Positions 23,968 through 33,504 of a stretch of 64,000 nucleotides of DNA are shown here, piece after piece. Source of the stretch: Saposhnikovia divaricata (Eukaryota > Streptophyta > Magnoliopsida > Apiales > Apiaceae). Made by a program: the position numbers and the translations under genes. Numbering within the stretch: the stretch's first letter is position 1; every line of letters begins with the position of its first letter. The DNA is taken from NCBI GenBank assembly GCA_036435485.1, contig CM071599.1, positions 203,707,178 to 203,771,177 on the forward strand, read 5' to 3'. Under the pieces are notes generated by a model. It was given only the letters and a program-made list of their open reading frames with translations, was not told the DNA's origin and made no database searches.

Positions 23968-24061
23968 CTTAAAAAGCCAATAAGGACTCTCTGCACAGAA
24001 CTCCATTAATAAGTCAAGTAATACAGCAGGAACAGTAGGCTCCCAAAAGCAAACTCGCCAC
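23968..24061 (-). pseudogene. Captured exon C of plastidic glucose transporter-like gene
   Basis: Preceded by AAATAG and followed by GTGATC splice-like sites. The 94-base exon reads WRVCFWEPTVPAVLL and EFCAESPYWLFK, matching the family's conserved PESPRWL-like segment after transmembrane helix 6 of major-facilitator sugar transporters (here AESPYWL, as in plastidic glucose transporter types). It joins in phase to exon B, giving R-W-W-R across the junction. Confidence 0.75.
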
Positions 24062-24215
24062 CTATTTCATTAGTAGTTGATCAAAACTCCAAATGACATA
24101 GATTAAGTTGAGAATCAGACAATTATAATAATAATAATAATAATAGTAGTGGTAATAATAATTGAACTATAAGGTGTACTTATTTAATAATTGATTTCCA
24201 CATGATGCTTCTTAC

Positions 24216-24328
24216 CATCTCTGGACATCCTTGGCTGGAATCCCAATACAAAGGGAAGCCATTAGCCCAAGACAAGATGCAATCTGAGTAAAGCTCCCAT
24301 GAGTGCCCCTTACAAATGTTGGTGAGGC
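24216..24328 (-). pseudogene. Captured exon B of plastidic glucose transporter-like gene
   Basis: The 113-base exon lies between TTAG and GTAAGA splice-like signals. It reads SPTFVRGTHGSFTQIASCLG, then LMASLCIGIPAKDVQRW, the segment around the RG(T/A)xGS loop and following helix in plastidic glucose transporters. Frame and phase agree with exons A and C, and there are no stops, so capture is not very old or the exon is conserved. Confidence 0.78.
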
Positions 24329-24437
24329 CTAATCATGAAATAAAGGTGACAAGAATTTTAGGTGATAAGACAATTGTAATTAGGTGTTTATAGCATTGTT
24401 AAAAATTTTAAAAAAATGCACGGTTAGTTTTAGATAC

Positions 24438-24537
24438 CTCCGCAACATAAAGTGCAGCAGCAGGAGGTCCAACACCCATTCCTGTTCCAACTAACAGCCT
24501 TCCCAGAAGCATACCATGTAGTGTACTCGTTGTGGCA
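24438..24537 (-). pseudogene. Captured exon A of plastidic glucose transporter-like gene
   Basis: After the acceptor CACAG (24538-24542) the 100-base exon reads ATTSTLHGMLLGRLLVGTG, then MGVGPPAAALYVAEV, and ends GAG|GTATCT. This is the GR-x-x-x-G-x-G-x-G motif of sugar transporters with the plastidic-type LGPPVAALYVTE-like sequence. Three consecutive exons with introns retained show that genomic DNA, not a cDNA, was captured. The rest of the transporter is missing, so no transporter can be made. Confidence 0.8.
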
Positions 24538-25169
24538 CTGTGTTTGAAGGTATTGGGAAATTGACATATATCATGCTTATGTATTAAAGACAGGTACAGA
24601 GCTATTGCACGATGCACTTTGCCTTGCCAGAGTACCAAAGCCATTGTAAAAATGAAATTAAACAAGAAATGGGCAATAAGTATCAGGTAATAAGAGATCG
24701 TGCACGCAGCAAAATTTAGATGTCTTGCAATCTAATCCTCATAGACCATAATAACAGCATATATTTCAGAAATTAAATCTACCCAAAGTAGACCAATATT
24801 CTGAAATTGCATAATCTACTTCATGTTACCGAGTATATATATCCAAGTGCAATTTTAGAAGTACAAGCCATAAATGAAAACATATAACCCATATACTTTT
24901 CGATATAAGGCAATATGTAGAGACAATAGCTACGTTTTAAATACCTTTTACAATAGAAATTAACAGCCTGGAGTCTAGTAATCTTCACTTTAGAGTCATT
25001 TCCCAAATCCCCCAAGCTTGAACACGAGTTGTTTGAACAGCCAATCAATTGAACCCAAATCGTATGCTTAAGGTTTTAAAAACGAGAAGAACGATGGATT
25101 GAATCCTTAATTGATAAATCGATTAACAGCCAAATCGACTAGCAGCAGATTTATGTATGTGTATATCTG

Positions 25170-25250
25170 GATATGTAGGGAGAGAGAGAGAGAGATAAGA
25201 GAGAGATGCAGAGAGGGAGAGAGATAGAGTGAAAGAGAGAGGGAGAAAAT
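25170..25250. repeat. (GA)n-rich microsatellite
   Basis: AG-rich simple repeat (GAGAGAGAGAGA with interruptions). It creates the artificial frame 25151-25363. Confidence 0.85.
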
Positions 25251-25479
25251 AATGGGCTTAATTTGTTAAAATTTGGGCAAATGAGGGAGGCGGTAAGGAT
25301 GAAAATAGCTACGATATCACTTTTTCGGACGGCAACACCTTGCAAAAATGTTGTGTAATGCATTCAAAAAAATCATTCAGTGAATTTTGATCGTACCCCG
25401 TTAGAGGAAACAACATTTTACTACGTTTTTGTTCAAATCTCGTACAAACCGACCTTTTTCTTTTTGATTATTTTTTCCC

Positions 25480-26410
25480 AGCACTGAAATGAGTGTCTAT
25501 TAACATCCGTACAGTTCGATCATCGAAGAAATCATTTAAAAAAATTATTCAGTGAATCTGGATCGTGTCCCGTTACAGGAAGCATCACTTCTACTACCTT
25601 TTTGTTCAAATCTCGTACAACTCGACATTTAAAATATTTTTTTAAAAAATATTTTTCGACGCTCCCACCGTACGGATGATGTTATATACTGATTTTAGCG
25701 ATGTGTAAAAAAATTAGAAAAAAGAAATCATTCTTGTACGTGTTTATAATATAAATCCGCCAAAAGTACTACTTTCTCTAACTTGTATCATACCGATTGA
25801 ACATGATATAATTTTTTAAAAATATTTTTCGAAGATCCAACCGTACAGATGTTAATATCTAATGATTTGAGTGATGTGTACAAAAAATTAGAAAAAAAGA
25901 AATCATTCTTGTACGTGTTTATAATATAAATCCGCCAAAAGTACTACTTTTTCTAACTAGTGTTGTATCAATTGAACATGATCTATTTTCTTAAAAATAT
26001 TTTTGGACGATCCAACCGTATGGATGATGTTATATACTGATTTTAGTGATGTGTACAAAAAATTAGAAAAAAACAAATCATCCTTGTACGTGTTTGTAAT
26101 ATAAATCAGCCAAAAGTACTACTCCTTCTAATTAGTGTCGTATCAAATTGAACATGATCTATTTTTTGAAAATATTTTTGAACAATCCAACCATAGGGAT
26201 GATGGTATATATTGATTTTAGTGATGTGTACAAAAAATTAGAAAGAAATAAATCATTTTTGAATGATATTTTAATGGTCAACTATCAAAGTACTACTTGG
26301 TCAAACTAGTATAATTTTTGAATAATTTTTTTTTAATTTTTTTCGACGATCGAACCGTACGGATGATGTTATATACTGATTTTATTGACGTGTACAAAAA
26401 ATTAGAAATT
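25480..26410. repeat. Degenerate ~178-bp tandem array inside CACTA 1
   Basis: About five units share the landmarks GATCCAACCGTACGGATGAT, then TATACTGATTTTAGTGATGT, GTACAAAAAATTAGAAA, CTTGTACGTGTTTATAATAT and CCAAAAGTACTAC, repeated in order with a spacing near 178 bases (landmark starts about 25668, 25845, 26020, 26190, 26350). Units diverge more towards the right. The same core and order of motifs recurs in the hAT-like element at 31480-31840. Confidence 0.8.
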
Positions 26411-26759
26411 TTAATATTAATCTTATATGATTTTGTAATTTATATGATTTAATATTAATCTTATATGATTTATAATATTCTTATGTGACAAAGCACTCGT
26501 TACGACTACGAGTAAATTTAGTAATTTTGTACTAAGATCTCAAACCAAATTAATTTTATAAAATTCTAAACCTTTAAATTTATTTTATATACTTTTTAAT
26601 AGAAAGTTTGTTGATTTAATATCTCATAAATAAAAATTATTTTATAATAAATTTTATTTTCATTCACCGCTTCTTTATTTCGTTTCCCTCTTCTTCTTTC
26701 CGTCCTTCAACCAAACCCAAAATTTCATGAAATTTCATTAAACTTAAATTCCCCGCTCA

Positions 26760-27210
26760 GCCAAATTTCACTTCCCCCTTTTTTTTCTCAGAGGCCTCTC
26801 TATGATTTTATCTCTCGCACACACAGACACAAACTCACGCCTCTCACCCCCTTCTCTCAATTACTCACCTCTCTCACCAACATGAACCCTAATTGCTCAA
26901 AACTGAGCTCATATTTAGGTTGATTCTTTCGAACCCTAACTCATATTTAACTCGATTTGGGCTCGCACACAAATACGAACCTATATATCACACAAAAACC
27001 CTAATTGCTCGATTTGTTCTAAAGCTCGAAACTAAATTGATTCAGGTAATTCATCAATTTAATAGATTTGGGTTTTAATTAGATTCAATTTAGGGATTTT
27101 GATTGACTTCTCTGCTTTGGGTTTTTATTTACATGGATGTATTTATATTTAGGGGTTTTATTTGATTTTGAGGCTTATTTAATTTTGTGTTGTGTTGGGT
27201 GTGTAGAAAA
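26760..27210 (+). other. Promoter/5'-UTR-like stretch inside CACTA 1
   Basis: Pyrimidine-rich CTCTCACC... DNA, repeated AACCCTAATTGCTC, and a CAG|GTAATT splice-like site at about 27044 followed by T-rich intron-like sequence look like the 5' end of a plant gene. It stands upstream of the plus-strand rhomboid-like exons and may be the captured start of that or another gene. No clear initiation codon with a family-specific protein was seen. Confidence 0.35.
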
Positions 27211-27944
27211 TGCTTCTTTGGCAGGTTGGACAAGCAATGTAACATGGAGTATAACATGTTACAATTGTTAGTGTTGTTACTTTCTCTCTTCATGTTTGTA
27301 TCTTGTTACTTTCTCTCTTGGCATTTGCAGTATCTTGTTGCTTTCTCTCTTTAAAAGCAGGTACATTCTTGTTCATTGTTAGAATTATAATTTCAAGAAA
27401 CTTTAGTTCATTGTGGTAAATTAAATTTGAACCAACTAGGAACGAATAGTTAGCGCACTCAAAGGGGGAAAAAACTCCAGATAGAACTACCTAGAAAAGG
27501 GATTGCAATTAATTATTACATGAACTGGATGGTGGGACAATAAAGTCTTCTAGTTTTTTATCAACACCTTAACCTTTCAATCAATCAAGGATTTTCTAGT
27601 TTAATTTTGTCTCCGCCGAAAATCTCGTTATCACCTCAAATGTTATATCATTAAATATCTCATTTCCACTTACTCTGTTGGCAAAGCATATGCATTCCTT
27701 ATCTAGTATAGAGTGAGTACAGACTTGAGAAGTCTGAAAGCATGCAAATGAGATAGGGTGTATTCCTGTGTAGTTTCTTGAATTTTCTTTTGTTTTTTTT
27801 CTTGTGGCAAAACAATTTCTTGAAATTTTCTCAGTAAGAAATTTGCTGGTTTACTTTGTATAGCATATTCTTAAGGCTTGTGATGATATTAGTAAAAAAT
27901 CAAATATTATAGTTTACACCAGCTTGCATAACCTTGTTTTGTAG

Positions 27945-28116
27945 TGAACATTGGTTTGCTTTATGTCATATCTGGATTTGGTGGGAGTTTGCTCTCTGCT
28001 CTCTTTATTCAATCATATATATATATATATATGTTGGTGCATCTGGTGCCCTTTTTGGACTACTAGGAGGAATGCTATCTGAACTTATCACTAATTGTAC
28101 AATTTATGCTAACAAG
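27945..28116 (+). pseudogene. Captured rhomboid-protease-like exon with TA-repeat frameshift
   Basis: The exon follows TTTTGTAG and ends AACAAG|GTACCT. It encodes IGLLYVISGFGGSLLSALF in one frame and VGASGALFGLLGGMLSELIT in another. GASGALFG contains the rhomboid catalytic serine motif GxSG; the second catalytic residue (His) would lie in an exon not found here. The two frames are separated by a (TA)n tract at about 28014-28031, exactly where plant rhomboids have IQxxxSVGASG, so expansion or contraction of the repeat broke the frame. The product would be an intramembrane serine protease; here only part of the core is present. Confidence 0.75.
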
Positions 28117-28203
28117 GTACCTCCTGGACTGTTTTTTTCTTTATACCAATTTTGTTACATATGAACATGGCATATTATCTTAAATCCATGTTTGTATGTT
28201 CAG

Positions 28204-28260
28204 GCAGCAGCTCTTATTACCCTTGTAGTCATAGTGTGTTACTTTGTAATTGTTATATGA
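28204..28260 (+). pseudogene. Captured rhomboid-like exon, second part
   Basis: After the acceptor TTCAG it reads AAALITLVVIVCYFVIVI and then TGA. Plant rhomboids continue the TIYANK segment with a similar hydrophobic helix (AALxTLxxIxxxN). The intron between the exons is 28117-28203. The stop ends the homology before the catalytic His region. Confidence 0.65.
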
Positions 28261-28350
28261 GTGCAAATTTTACATTCTCTACTAGAATTGTTATAAAATT
28301 TCAACTTTACATCTTAGCTTAGCTAACTTAGAATTTGGGTTGTTGTGTAG

Positions 28351-28589
28351 GAGATAACTGCATTATCTGAGTGGGATGAATGCAAGCAGCTTTTTGACAG
28401 TAGCTCAGAGTATTGGTAATTCTTTGTCTTAATAATGAACAAGCCTAACTGTCTAATTAAATTACTACTAGAAGTTAATGCCTGATATACATCATAATTA
28501 TGTGAATAACAATTATAGGTCAATTAAAGAAGAGAGCTCAACTAGGCAGATTTTTGAGGAGAGGCGTTTATATATGCACACATTATTTG
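28351..28589 (+). pseudogene. Captured exon pair of unidentified gene (FF-domain-like pattern)
   Basis: Exon 28351-28415 (after TGTGTAG, before GTAATT) and exon 28519-28589 (after TTATAG, before GTAACT) join in phase to read EITALSEWDECKQLFDSSSE, then YWSIKEESSTRQIFEERRLY and MHTLFG. The spacing of Trp, Leu, Arg and Phe recalls an FF domain as in PRP40-type splicing factors, but the resemblance is weak and from memory. Intact splice sites and open frames argue that this is a real exon pair brought in with the transposon. Confidence 0.4.
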
Positions 28590-29454
28590 GTAACTAAAAA
28601 CTGATATACTTGTATATGCTAGCTAACTGAATCTTCTAACATGTTTGCTTACATTCTTATTGTCTTCTTGTTCTGTTTTTTTGTTTATTTTTAGTAGGTG
28701 TATCAGTTGTTGATCAAAGCAGCATGTGAGCTTTAATGGCCATACGATAGAATTATATATAGTTCAAGTTCTTGATGATTCAACAGAATTATGTAAGTGG
28801 TTAAATTCTTTGCTGTAGTTGTTAATTCTCTTATGAACTATGTAGTTTTGCTTCGAATATTGACTTGGTCTTCACAAATTTGCTCTTGTATCTTTCTGCA
28901 ACAGATTTGTCACCTAGCTGCAAATCCATTGCTATTGTAGCTTGAAGTGCAGCAACCCATAAACAACCACAACAAGCACTAACACCATGACTGTCCAAGT
29001 ATCCCAGCCTCCTGCCACTGAAAAGAAAATAGAGAAGAAAATAAAGCTAGAGAAGTAGGTAAAGAAATTGAGTTATCTCATTTTAACATTGTAATTTAGA
29101 CGGTAGTGGTACTTTGTTAGGAATTAGTACCGGTAGTAGCTTTGTAGCGATGAATATTGATTGGTACGTAATTTTTTTTATGAATATTTGTTAGTTGCTA
29201 GTACTGTATAAACTCTAATTTTGTTGTAAATAAAATTGTTGTTCCATTTATCATTAGCCAATGTTATCATCTTTTAGAAACACTTGTAAAAAATATCATC
29301 ATACAATGGACATGTTTCAAGAAACCATTATTTATTCTATGCACATGCAACACATAAAAAGAAAAAACCATTGTGTGACTACAAGAAACACAAATAAAAA
29401 GCGTTGTTTAAAGAGAACACATACAACACATAAAAAGAAAAACCGTTGTTGTTT

Positions 29455-29936
29455 CTAGGTATCAGACAACGGTTTTCATAACTAGACACGTTGTGTGGAA
29501 ACCTTTGTGACAATGGTTTGTGTACCGTTGTCTGATACAAGTATCAGACGGCATCTCAATAGACGACGGAAAAAAATTATCAGACAACGGGCAAAAATAG
29601 TTGTCACATAATTCTTTCTTATATAAAACTGTTCTCTGTCATGCTCTCTAACAACAATTTTATTCCGTTGTCTATTCTATTAAACAACAACGGTCATGGT
29701 TTATAAACCAAGTGTCTGAAATGATTTCAGACAACCATTTTTCAACCGACTGTTGTTGTTTCTAGGTTTCATACAACATTTTCCAGAACAAGGTATGTTG
29801 TCTTGTACATGATCAGATAACGATTTGATGTGTGTTGTCTGAGGTGTGTATCAGACGACTTCTCAATAGTCAACAATTTTTGTTATGTTCAGACAACACG
29901 TTTTGCCTGTTGTCTAAAGCAAAAATCCTTGTAGTG
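29455..29936. repeat. Right subterminal repeat region of CACTA 1
   Basis: At least ten copies of CAGACAAC / GTTGTCTGA-type motifs, mirroring the left end. Ends at the terminal inverted repeat ATCCTTGTAGTG. Confidence 0.8.
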
Positions 29937-29939
29937 GTT

Positions 29940-30321
29940 ACTAGTAGTCTTGTCATTTGTCCATCTTTTCAGTTCCTTATGTAAAGCTCCTTGCTCTTGG
30001 AGTAATTGGCCGGTGGTATGAAGTTGCATATATATTACAACATCAGTTCTGCATGTATTTTTGTTTATAACACAATATCATATAATATAAATCAAGAAGT
30101 TGTGATACAAATTACAAACTCAGAATAATTTTAAAACATGCAAAGACATGAAAATGCATTGACATGAGATATCATCGTCCCACAAGCATTCTCGATGCAG
30201 ATTACGTTGCTGGAGGTTACATGGAGTACAAATCCATTTAGCTGCAACTATTATTGCTAGTAACTCATTAATTAGCATATATATAGCAGTACGTGACTTG
30301 ATTATGCAAGCTCTTTGTACT
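29940..30321. other. Spacer between CACTA 1 and the proline-rich protein gene
   Basis: No open frame or repeat recognised. It should include the 3' UTR and terminator of the minus-strand gene, but no polyadenylation signal stands out. Confidence 0.5.
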
Positions 30322-30888
30322 CTACGGGTGTCCCGGATGGTGACCCTTCGGAGGTGCAGGCTTGTGACTAGGTGGTGGCCTCACAATGATTGGTGGAAGG
30401 TGCGGAGGCTTATGTTCTTTTGTTGGTGGCTTCACTCCCTCAGTATTAACTAAGCCTTCTACATTTTCTGTAGGTGGCTTGTGTACTGGTGGCTTGTGAA
30501 ATGGTGGTTTATGATGTTCCTCTGGTTCATAAACTGGAGGGTGTTCGTGACCAGGTGGCTTGTGAACGGGTGGTTTGTGAACCGGTGGTTTTTGAACCGG
30601 TGGCTTGTAAACCGGTGGTTTGTAATGATCTTCCAATTCGTAAACTGGTGGCTTGTGATAGGGTGGTGGTTTGTGAACAGGTGGTTTGTGAACGGGTGGC
30701 TTGTGAACCGGCAGTTTGTAATTATCTTCCAATTCGTATACTGGTGGCTTGTGATAGGGTGGCGGTTTGTGAACAGGTGGTTTGTGATGATCTTCTACTT
30801 GGTTATGAATGGGCAGTTTGAGCTCAGCAAGGGAGGGAGTGGCAAGAACCACCACTCCAAAGAAGAAGAGAACTACTTTGAAAGACAT
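30322..30888 (-). CDS. Repetitive proline-rich cell-wall protein (secreted)
   Basis: I place the start at the internal ATG 30888 (MSFKVVLFFFGVVVLATPSLA), not at the upstream frame start, because a typical signal peptide begins there and a TATA box lies about 50 bases upstream. The product is 188 residues: signal peptide 1-21, then about fifteen repeats of (H/Y)KPPV(H/Y) broken by acidic spacers such as YELEDHY and YEPEEHH, and a C-terminal KPPTKEHKPPHLPP / RPPPSHKPAPPKGHH part. It resembles plant PRP and p33-like proteins, whose prolines are hydroxylated and which are built into the cell wall. The frame is uninterrupted and it is the only apparently complete host gene here. Plus-strand frames over 30474-30897 are shadows of the repeat. 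Confidence 0.88.
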   Translation of the reverse strand: MSFKVVLFFFGVVVLATPSLAELKLPIHNQVEDHHKPPVHKPPPYHKPPVYELEDNYKLPVHKPPVHKPPVHKPPPYHKPPVYELEDHYKPPVYKPPVQKPPVHKPPVHKPPGHEHPPVYEPEEHHKPPFHKPPVHKPPTENVEGLVNTEGVKPPTKEHKPPHLPPIIVRPPPSHKPAPPKGHHPGHP

Positions 30889-30937
30889 GCTAGCTAAATT
30901 GTTTTTGCAGATGAAGTATAATGACAGTACCGAATGG

Positions 30938-30947
30938 GTTTTTATAG
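30938..30947 (-). promoter_or_regulatory. TATA box of proline-rich protein gene
   Basis: Minus strand CCCTATAAAAACCC, about 50 bases upstream of the chosen ATG, leaving a short 5' leader (ATTATACTTCATCTGCAAAA...). Position and sequence match a plant TATA element. Confidence 0.75.
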
Positions 30948-30972
30948 GGATCATAGGATCACTCCAAGACAA

Positions 30973-31274
30973 TTACTTACAATGATTTTTGTACAAAAGA
31001 TAATGTATTATTTTGTAGTGCATGCATGAACAAGCATATTTAGCCGACAACATATAGACCTTAAGGCATTCTTTTTAGTAAATAATCAGAGAGGTAGAGA
31101 AATGAATTTTGAATACTAGGTTAAAAATGGTAAAGAATGAAAAGTGGATATAGATTTTTGTAGAACTGCGCATATATTAATTGATTTGATTGAAATTACT
31201 GTTTATAAGAAATTCACCAGCCCACTTGACACTTTCACGCTTTCACGTATCTTTTTTAGTTTGTTGAATAGGGG
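30973..31274. other. Upstream region of the proline-rich protein gene
   Basis: About 300 bases of AT-rich DNA between the TATA region and the first hAT-like element. It must contain the proximal promoter, but I cannot assign individual sites. Confidence 0.5.
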
Positions 31275-31282
31275 TTGATACT

Positions 31283-32029
31283 AGAGTTGTTCACGAACCG
31301 AGCTAAGATAAGTTTTGATCGAATCGAGCCAAGCCGAGTTTTGATCTTAACGAATCGAACTGATTTCTTAACGAATCGAGCCAAACTTTGACCGAACCGA
31401 GTCGAACTCGAGTTGTTCACGAATAGCCTCGAGTCGAGCTCAATTCGAGCTCGAGCTGTTCGCGAACAATTAATTTGGTTGAAGATTTTAGTAGATCACT
31501 GCTATTCTAACTAGTACTAGTAACTAGTGTTTTGCCACAGATTGTTGTTCTATTTTTAAAAAAAATATTTCTCGACGATCCAACCGTACGGATGTCAAGA
31601 TATATCTAATTTAGTGATATTCCCAAATTTTCAAAAAATAAAAAATTAATCTGGTTGGAGATCTTAGTAGATCACTACTATTCTAACTAGTACTAGTAAC
31701 TAGTGTTTTGTCATGAATTGTTGTTTCTATTTTTTTACAAATATTTCTCGACGATCCAACCGTACGGATGTCAAGATATATCTAATTTAGTGATATTTCC
31801 AAATTTTCAAAAAATAAAAATTAATTTGGTTGGAGATAAAAAATAAAAAGTAAAAATTTTAATTTTTTTCGATATTTAACGAGCCGAGCTCGAGCCGGAC
31901 ACTTTAAAGCTCGGCTCGAGCTCGTTAAACTTAACAAACGAAAATCTTGTTCGAGCTCGAATCAAACCGAACTCTTATCGAGCCGAGCTCGAGCTGTTCC
32001 TTAAAAACTCTGTTCGTGAACTGTCCTAG
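31283..32029. mobile_element. hAT-type non-autonomous element (747 bp)
   Basis: The 8-bp duplication TTGATACT is at 31275-31282 and 32030-32037, as made by hAT transposases. The ends are partly inverted (AGAGTTGTTCACGAAC and the complement of GTTCGTGAACTGTCCTAG). The outer parts are rich in GAGCCGAGCTCGAGC motifs in both orientations, so the element can fold back. The middle has two tandem copies of a ~181-bp unit. No coding frame. Confidence 0.85.
31478..31840. repeat. Two ~181-bp tandem units related to the CACTA 1 array
   Basis: Each unit reads GGTTG(A/G)AGAT..TTAGTAGATCACT, then CTAACTAGTACTAGTAACTA, and CGACGATCCAACCGTACGGA. The last core and the order of motifs match the ~178-bp repeats at 25480-26410. 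Confidence 0.8.
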
Positions 32030-32145
32030 TTGATACTCCTTCCTAGCGGGCAGCAAATTAAAGTGGAATTAAATGGGCCAAAGCCCGTGAATTGTTTGGC
32101 AAAATATTAAAAATAACTTACGTGTGATAAGTTAAATGTAGGTGG

Positions 32146-33496
32146 TAGGAGTCAGGGGAGAGCACGGATCGGATCGGATTTATGGTAAAACCGAAACCGA
32201 AACCAAAATTCTTCGGGTTTTAAAATATAAAACCGAAACCGCAACCGAAATCGGCGGTTCGGTTTCGGATTCAAAATTGTCGGATCGGTTGCAATCGGTT
32301 CGGTTTCGGTTTTAAAACCGCCTCAAATAAAATTGACAAAATAAATATGATTACAAGAAAAATCCAAGATACATATGACTGCAGACTGGTGGCTGGTTCT
32401 GATATTCTAGATGAAACCAACAAATTTGAGTTAAGATTACAAATAAGCAGTAAGATGTATAAATTTACTTAATAAATGAAATGCAAAGTACACACATATA
32501 TGTCTATAAATGTAACCACCAGATAAGTAGACACCAGATTTTATGAAATGTAACCAGCAACATATTTAGACAAGTCAGGAAAGAACACAGAGACCACTGG
32601 ACTTATTAATAATATATATAATTTATTTATTTATTTTAATCGGATCGGATTCGGGTTTTTTCGGATCGGATCCGAAAAGAAACCGAAACGGCATAATCGG
32701 ATTCGGTTTCGATTTTTAATTTTTCGGTTTCGGATCGGTTTTATACGGATCGGTTTTTAGCGGTTTTTAGCGGATTCGGATTCGGATTTTTTCGGATTTT
32801 TGCTCAGCCCTAGTAGGAGTGATCGCTGAGGGGCAGTGCGAATTTTTTTTTTAAATCGTAGATCAATTTGTATATGTGATTTGGTCAAATTTTCAAATTG
32901 TAACTGTATCGTAAAATTTTAAAATCGCATAAAGCACATTGCAAAAATGTGGTATGTTGTGGTGCGCTGTGGTATGTTTCAGTGCGGTTTACACCTTCAA
33001 TAAAAATAATTATAAATATAAAATATTAATTTTCATGCATATGGAATTAATTTTTAAAGTTTTTACTCAGCCACTTTTCTTAATTTTTATGCAAACCGTG
33101 ACCTCTACAAACTTAATAAAATACAAACATTATAGTATGAAATATTGTGATTCTAAAATAAAGAAAGATGGGTTAGCTCAATACAAATGATTATTATAAT
33201 CCTATCATAAACCTCTAAAATAAATTACTACTAGGTAGTAGGTACTAATGAAGCAAATATCTTACAAACTATCTCTTAAACTCTTAACAAAATACTAAAT
33301 ATATAATAGATTCAATATATATAATATATTAAATATTTAAGTGCGGTGCTATTTTAATCGCATTTCAGAAAAGTAAAATCGTACCGCGCGGTTTGTCAAA
33401 ATTTGAAATCGCAATCGCACCATAAAAAATAAAACCGTATGATATGTTGTGATGCAAGCAATTTTGACGATTTGGTGCGATTTATGATCACCCTTA
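32146..33496. mobile_element. Older hAT-type element, split by a younger one
   Basis: After removing the inner insertion (32153-32812 and one copy of its TSD) the element starts TAGGAGTGATC (32146-32152 joined to 32821) and ends GATCACCCTTA at 33496, inverted with 9 of 11 matches. The 8-bp flanks GTAGGTGG (32138-32145) and GTTGGTGG (33497-33504) differ at one base. The interior has GTGCGGTTT / AAACCGCAC-like motifs common in plant hAT MITEs. The frame 32939-33190 looks like chance. Confidence 0.75.
32153..32812. mobile_element. hAT-type non-autonomous element (660 bp), inserted in a hAT terminus
   Basis: It begins CAGGGGAGAGCACGGATCGG and ends GCTCAGCCCTA. The perfect 8-bp duplication GTAGGAGT is at 32145-32152 and 32813-32820. 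Both ends are packed with CGGATCGG / CCGAAACCG motifs in opposite orientations. No coding frame. It sits seven bases inside the left end of the element described at 32146-33496. Confidence 0.87.
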
Positions 33497-33504
33497 GTTG
33501 GTGG

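Larger units (their letters stand above)
23013..29936. mobile_element. Non-autonomous CACTA transposon (CACTA 1) with captured gene fragments
   Basis: The termini are CACTACAAGAAAT... at 23013 and ...ATCCTTGTAGTG ending at 29936, inverted copies of each other. The 3-bp duplication GTT is at 23010-23012 and 29937-29939, diagnostic of the CACTA (En/Spm) superfamily. Both ends carry many copies of a GACAAC/GTTGTC motif. Only a short possible transposase C-terminus remains (23650-23847). The interior holds exons resembling a plastidic glucose transporter (minus) and a rhomboid protease (plus), plus a further exon pair and a tandem array. It could move only with a transposase supplied from elsewhere. 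Confidence 0.93.

Noticed and set aside
25480..26410. Centromeric-type satellite array based on ~178-bp period
   Set aside because: Only about five degenerate units, enclosed within a CACTA transposon; period alone is not evidence of a centromere.
30474..30897. Plus-strand frames with Trp/Val-rich repeats over the proline-rich gene
   Set aside because: Antisense reading of KPPVHKPPV codons; the minus frame has signal peptide and TATA box.
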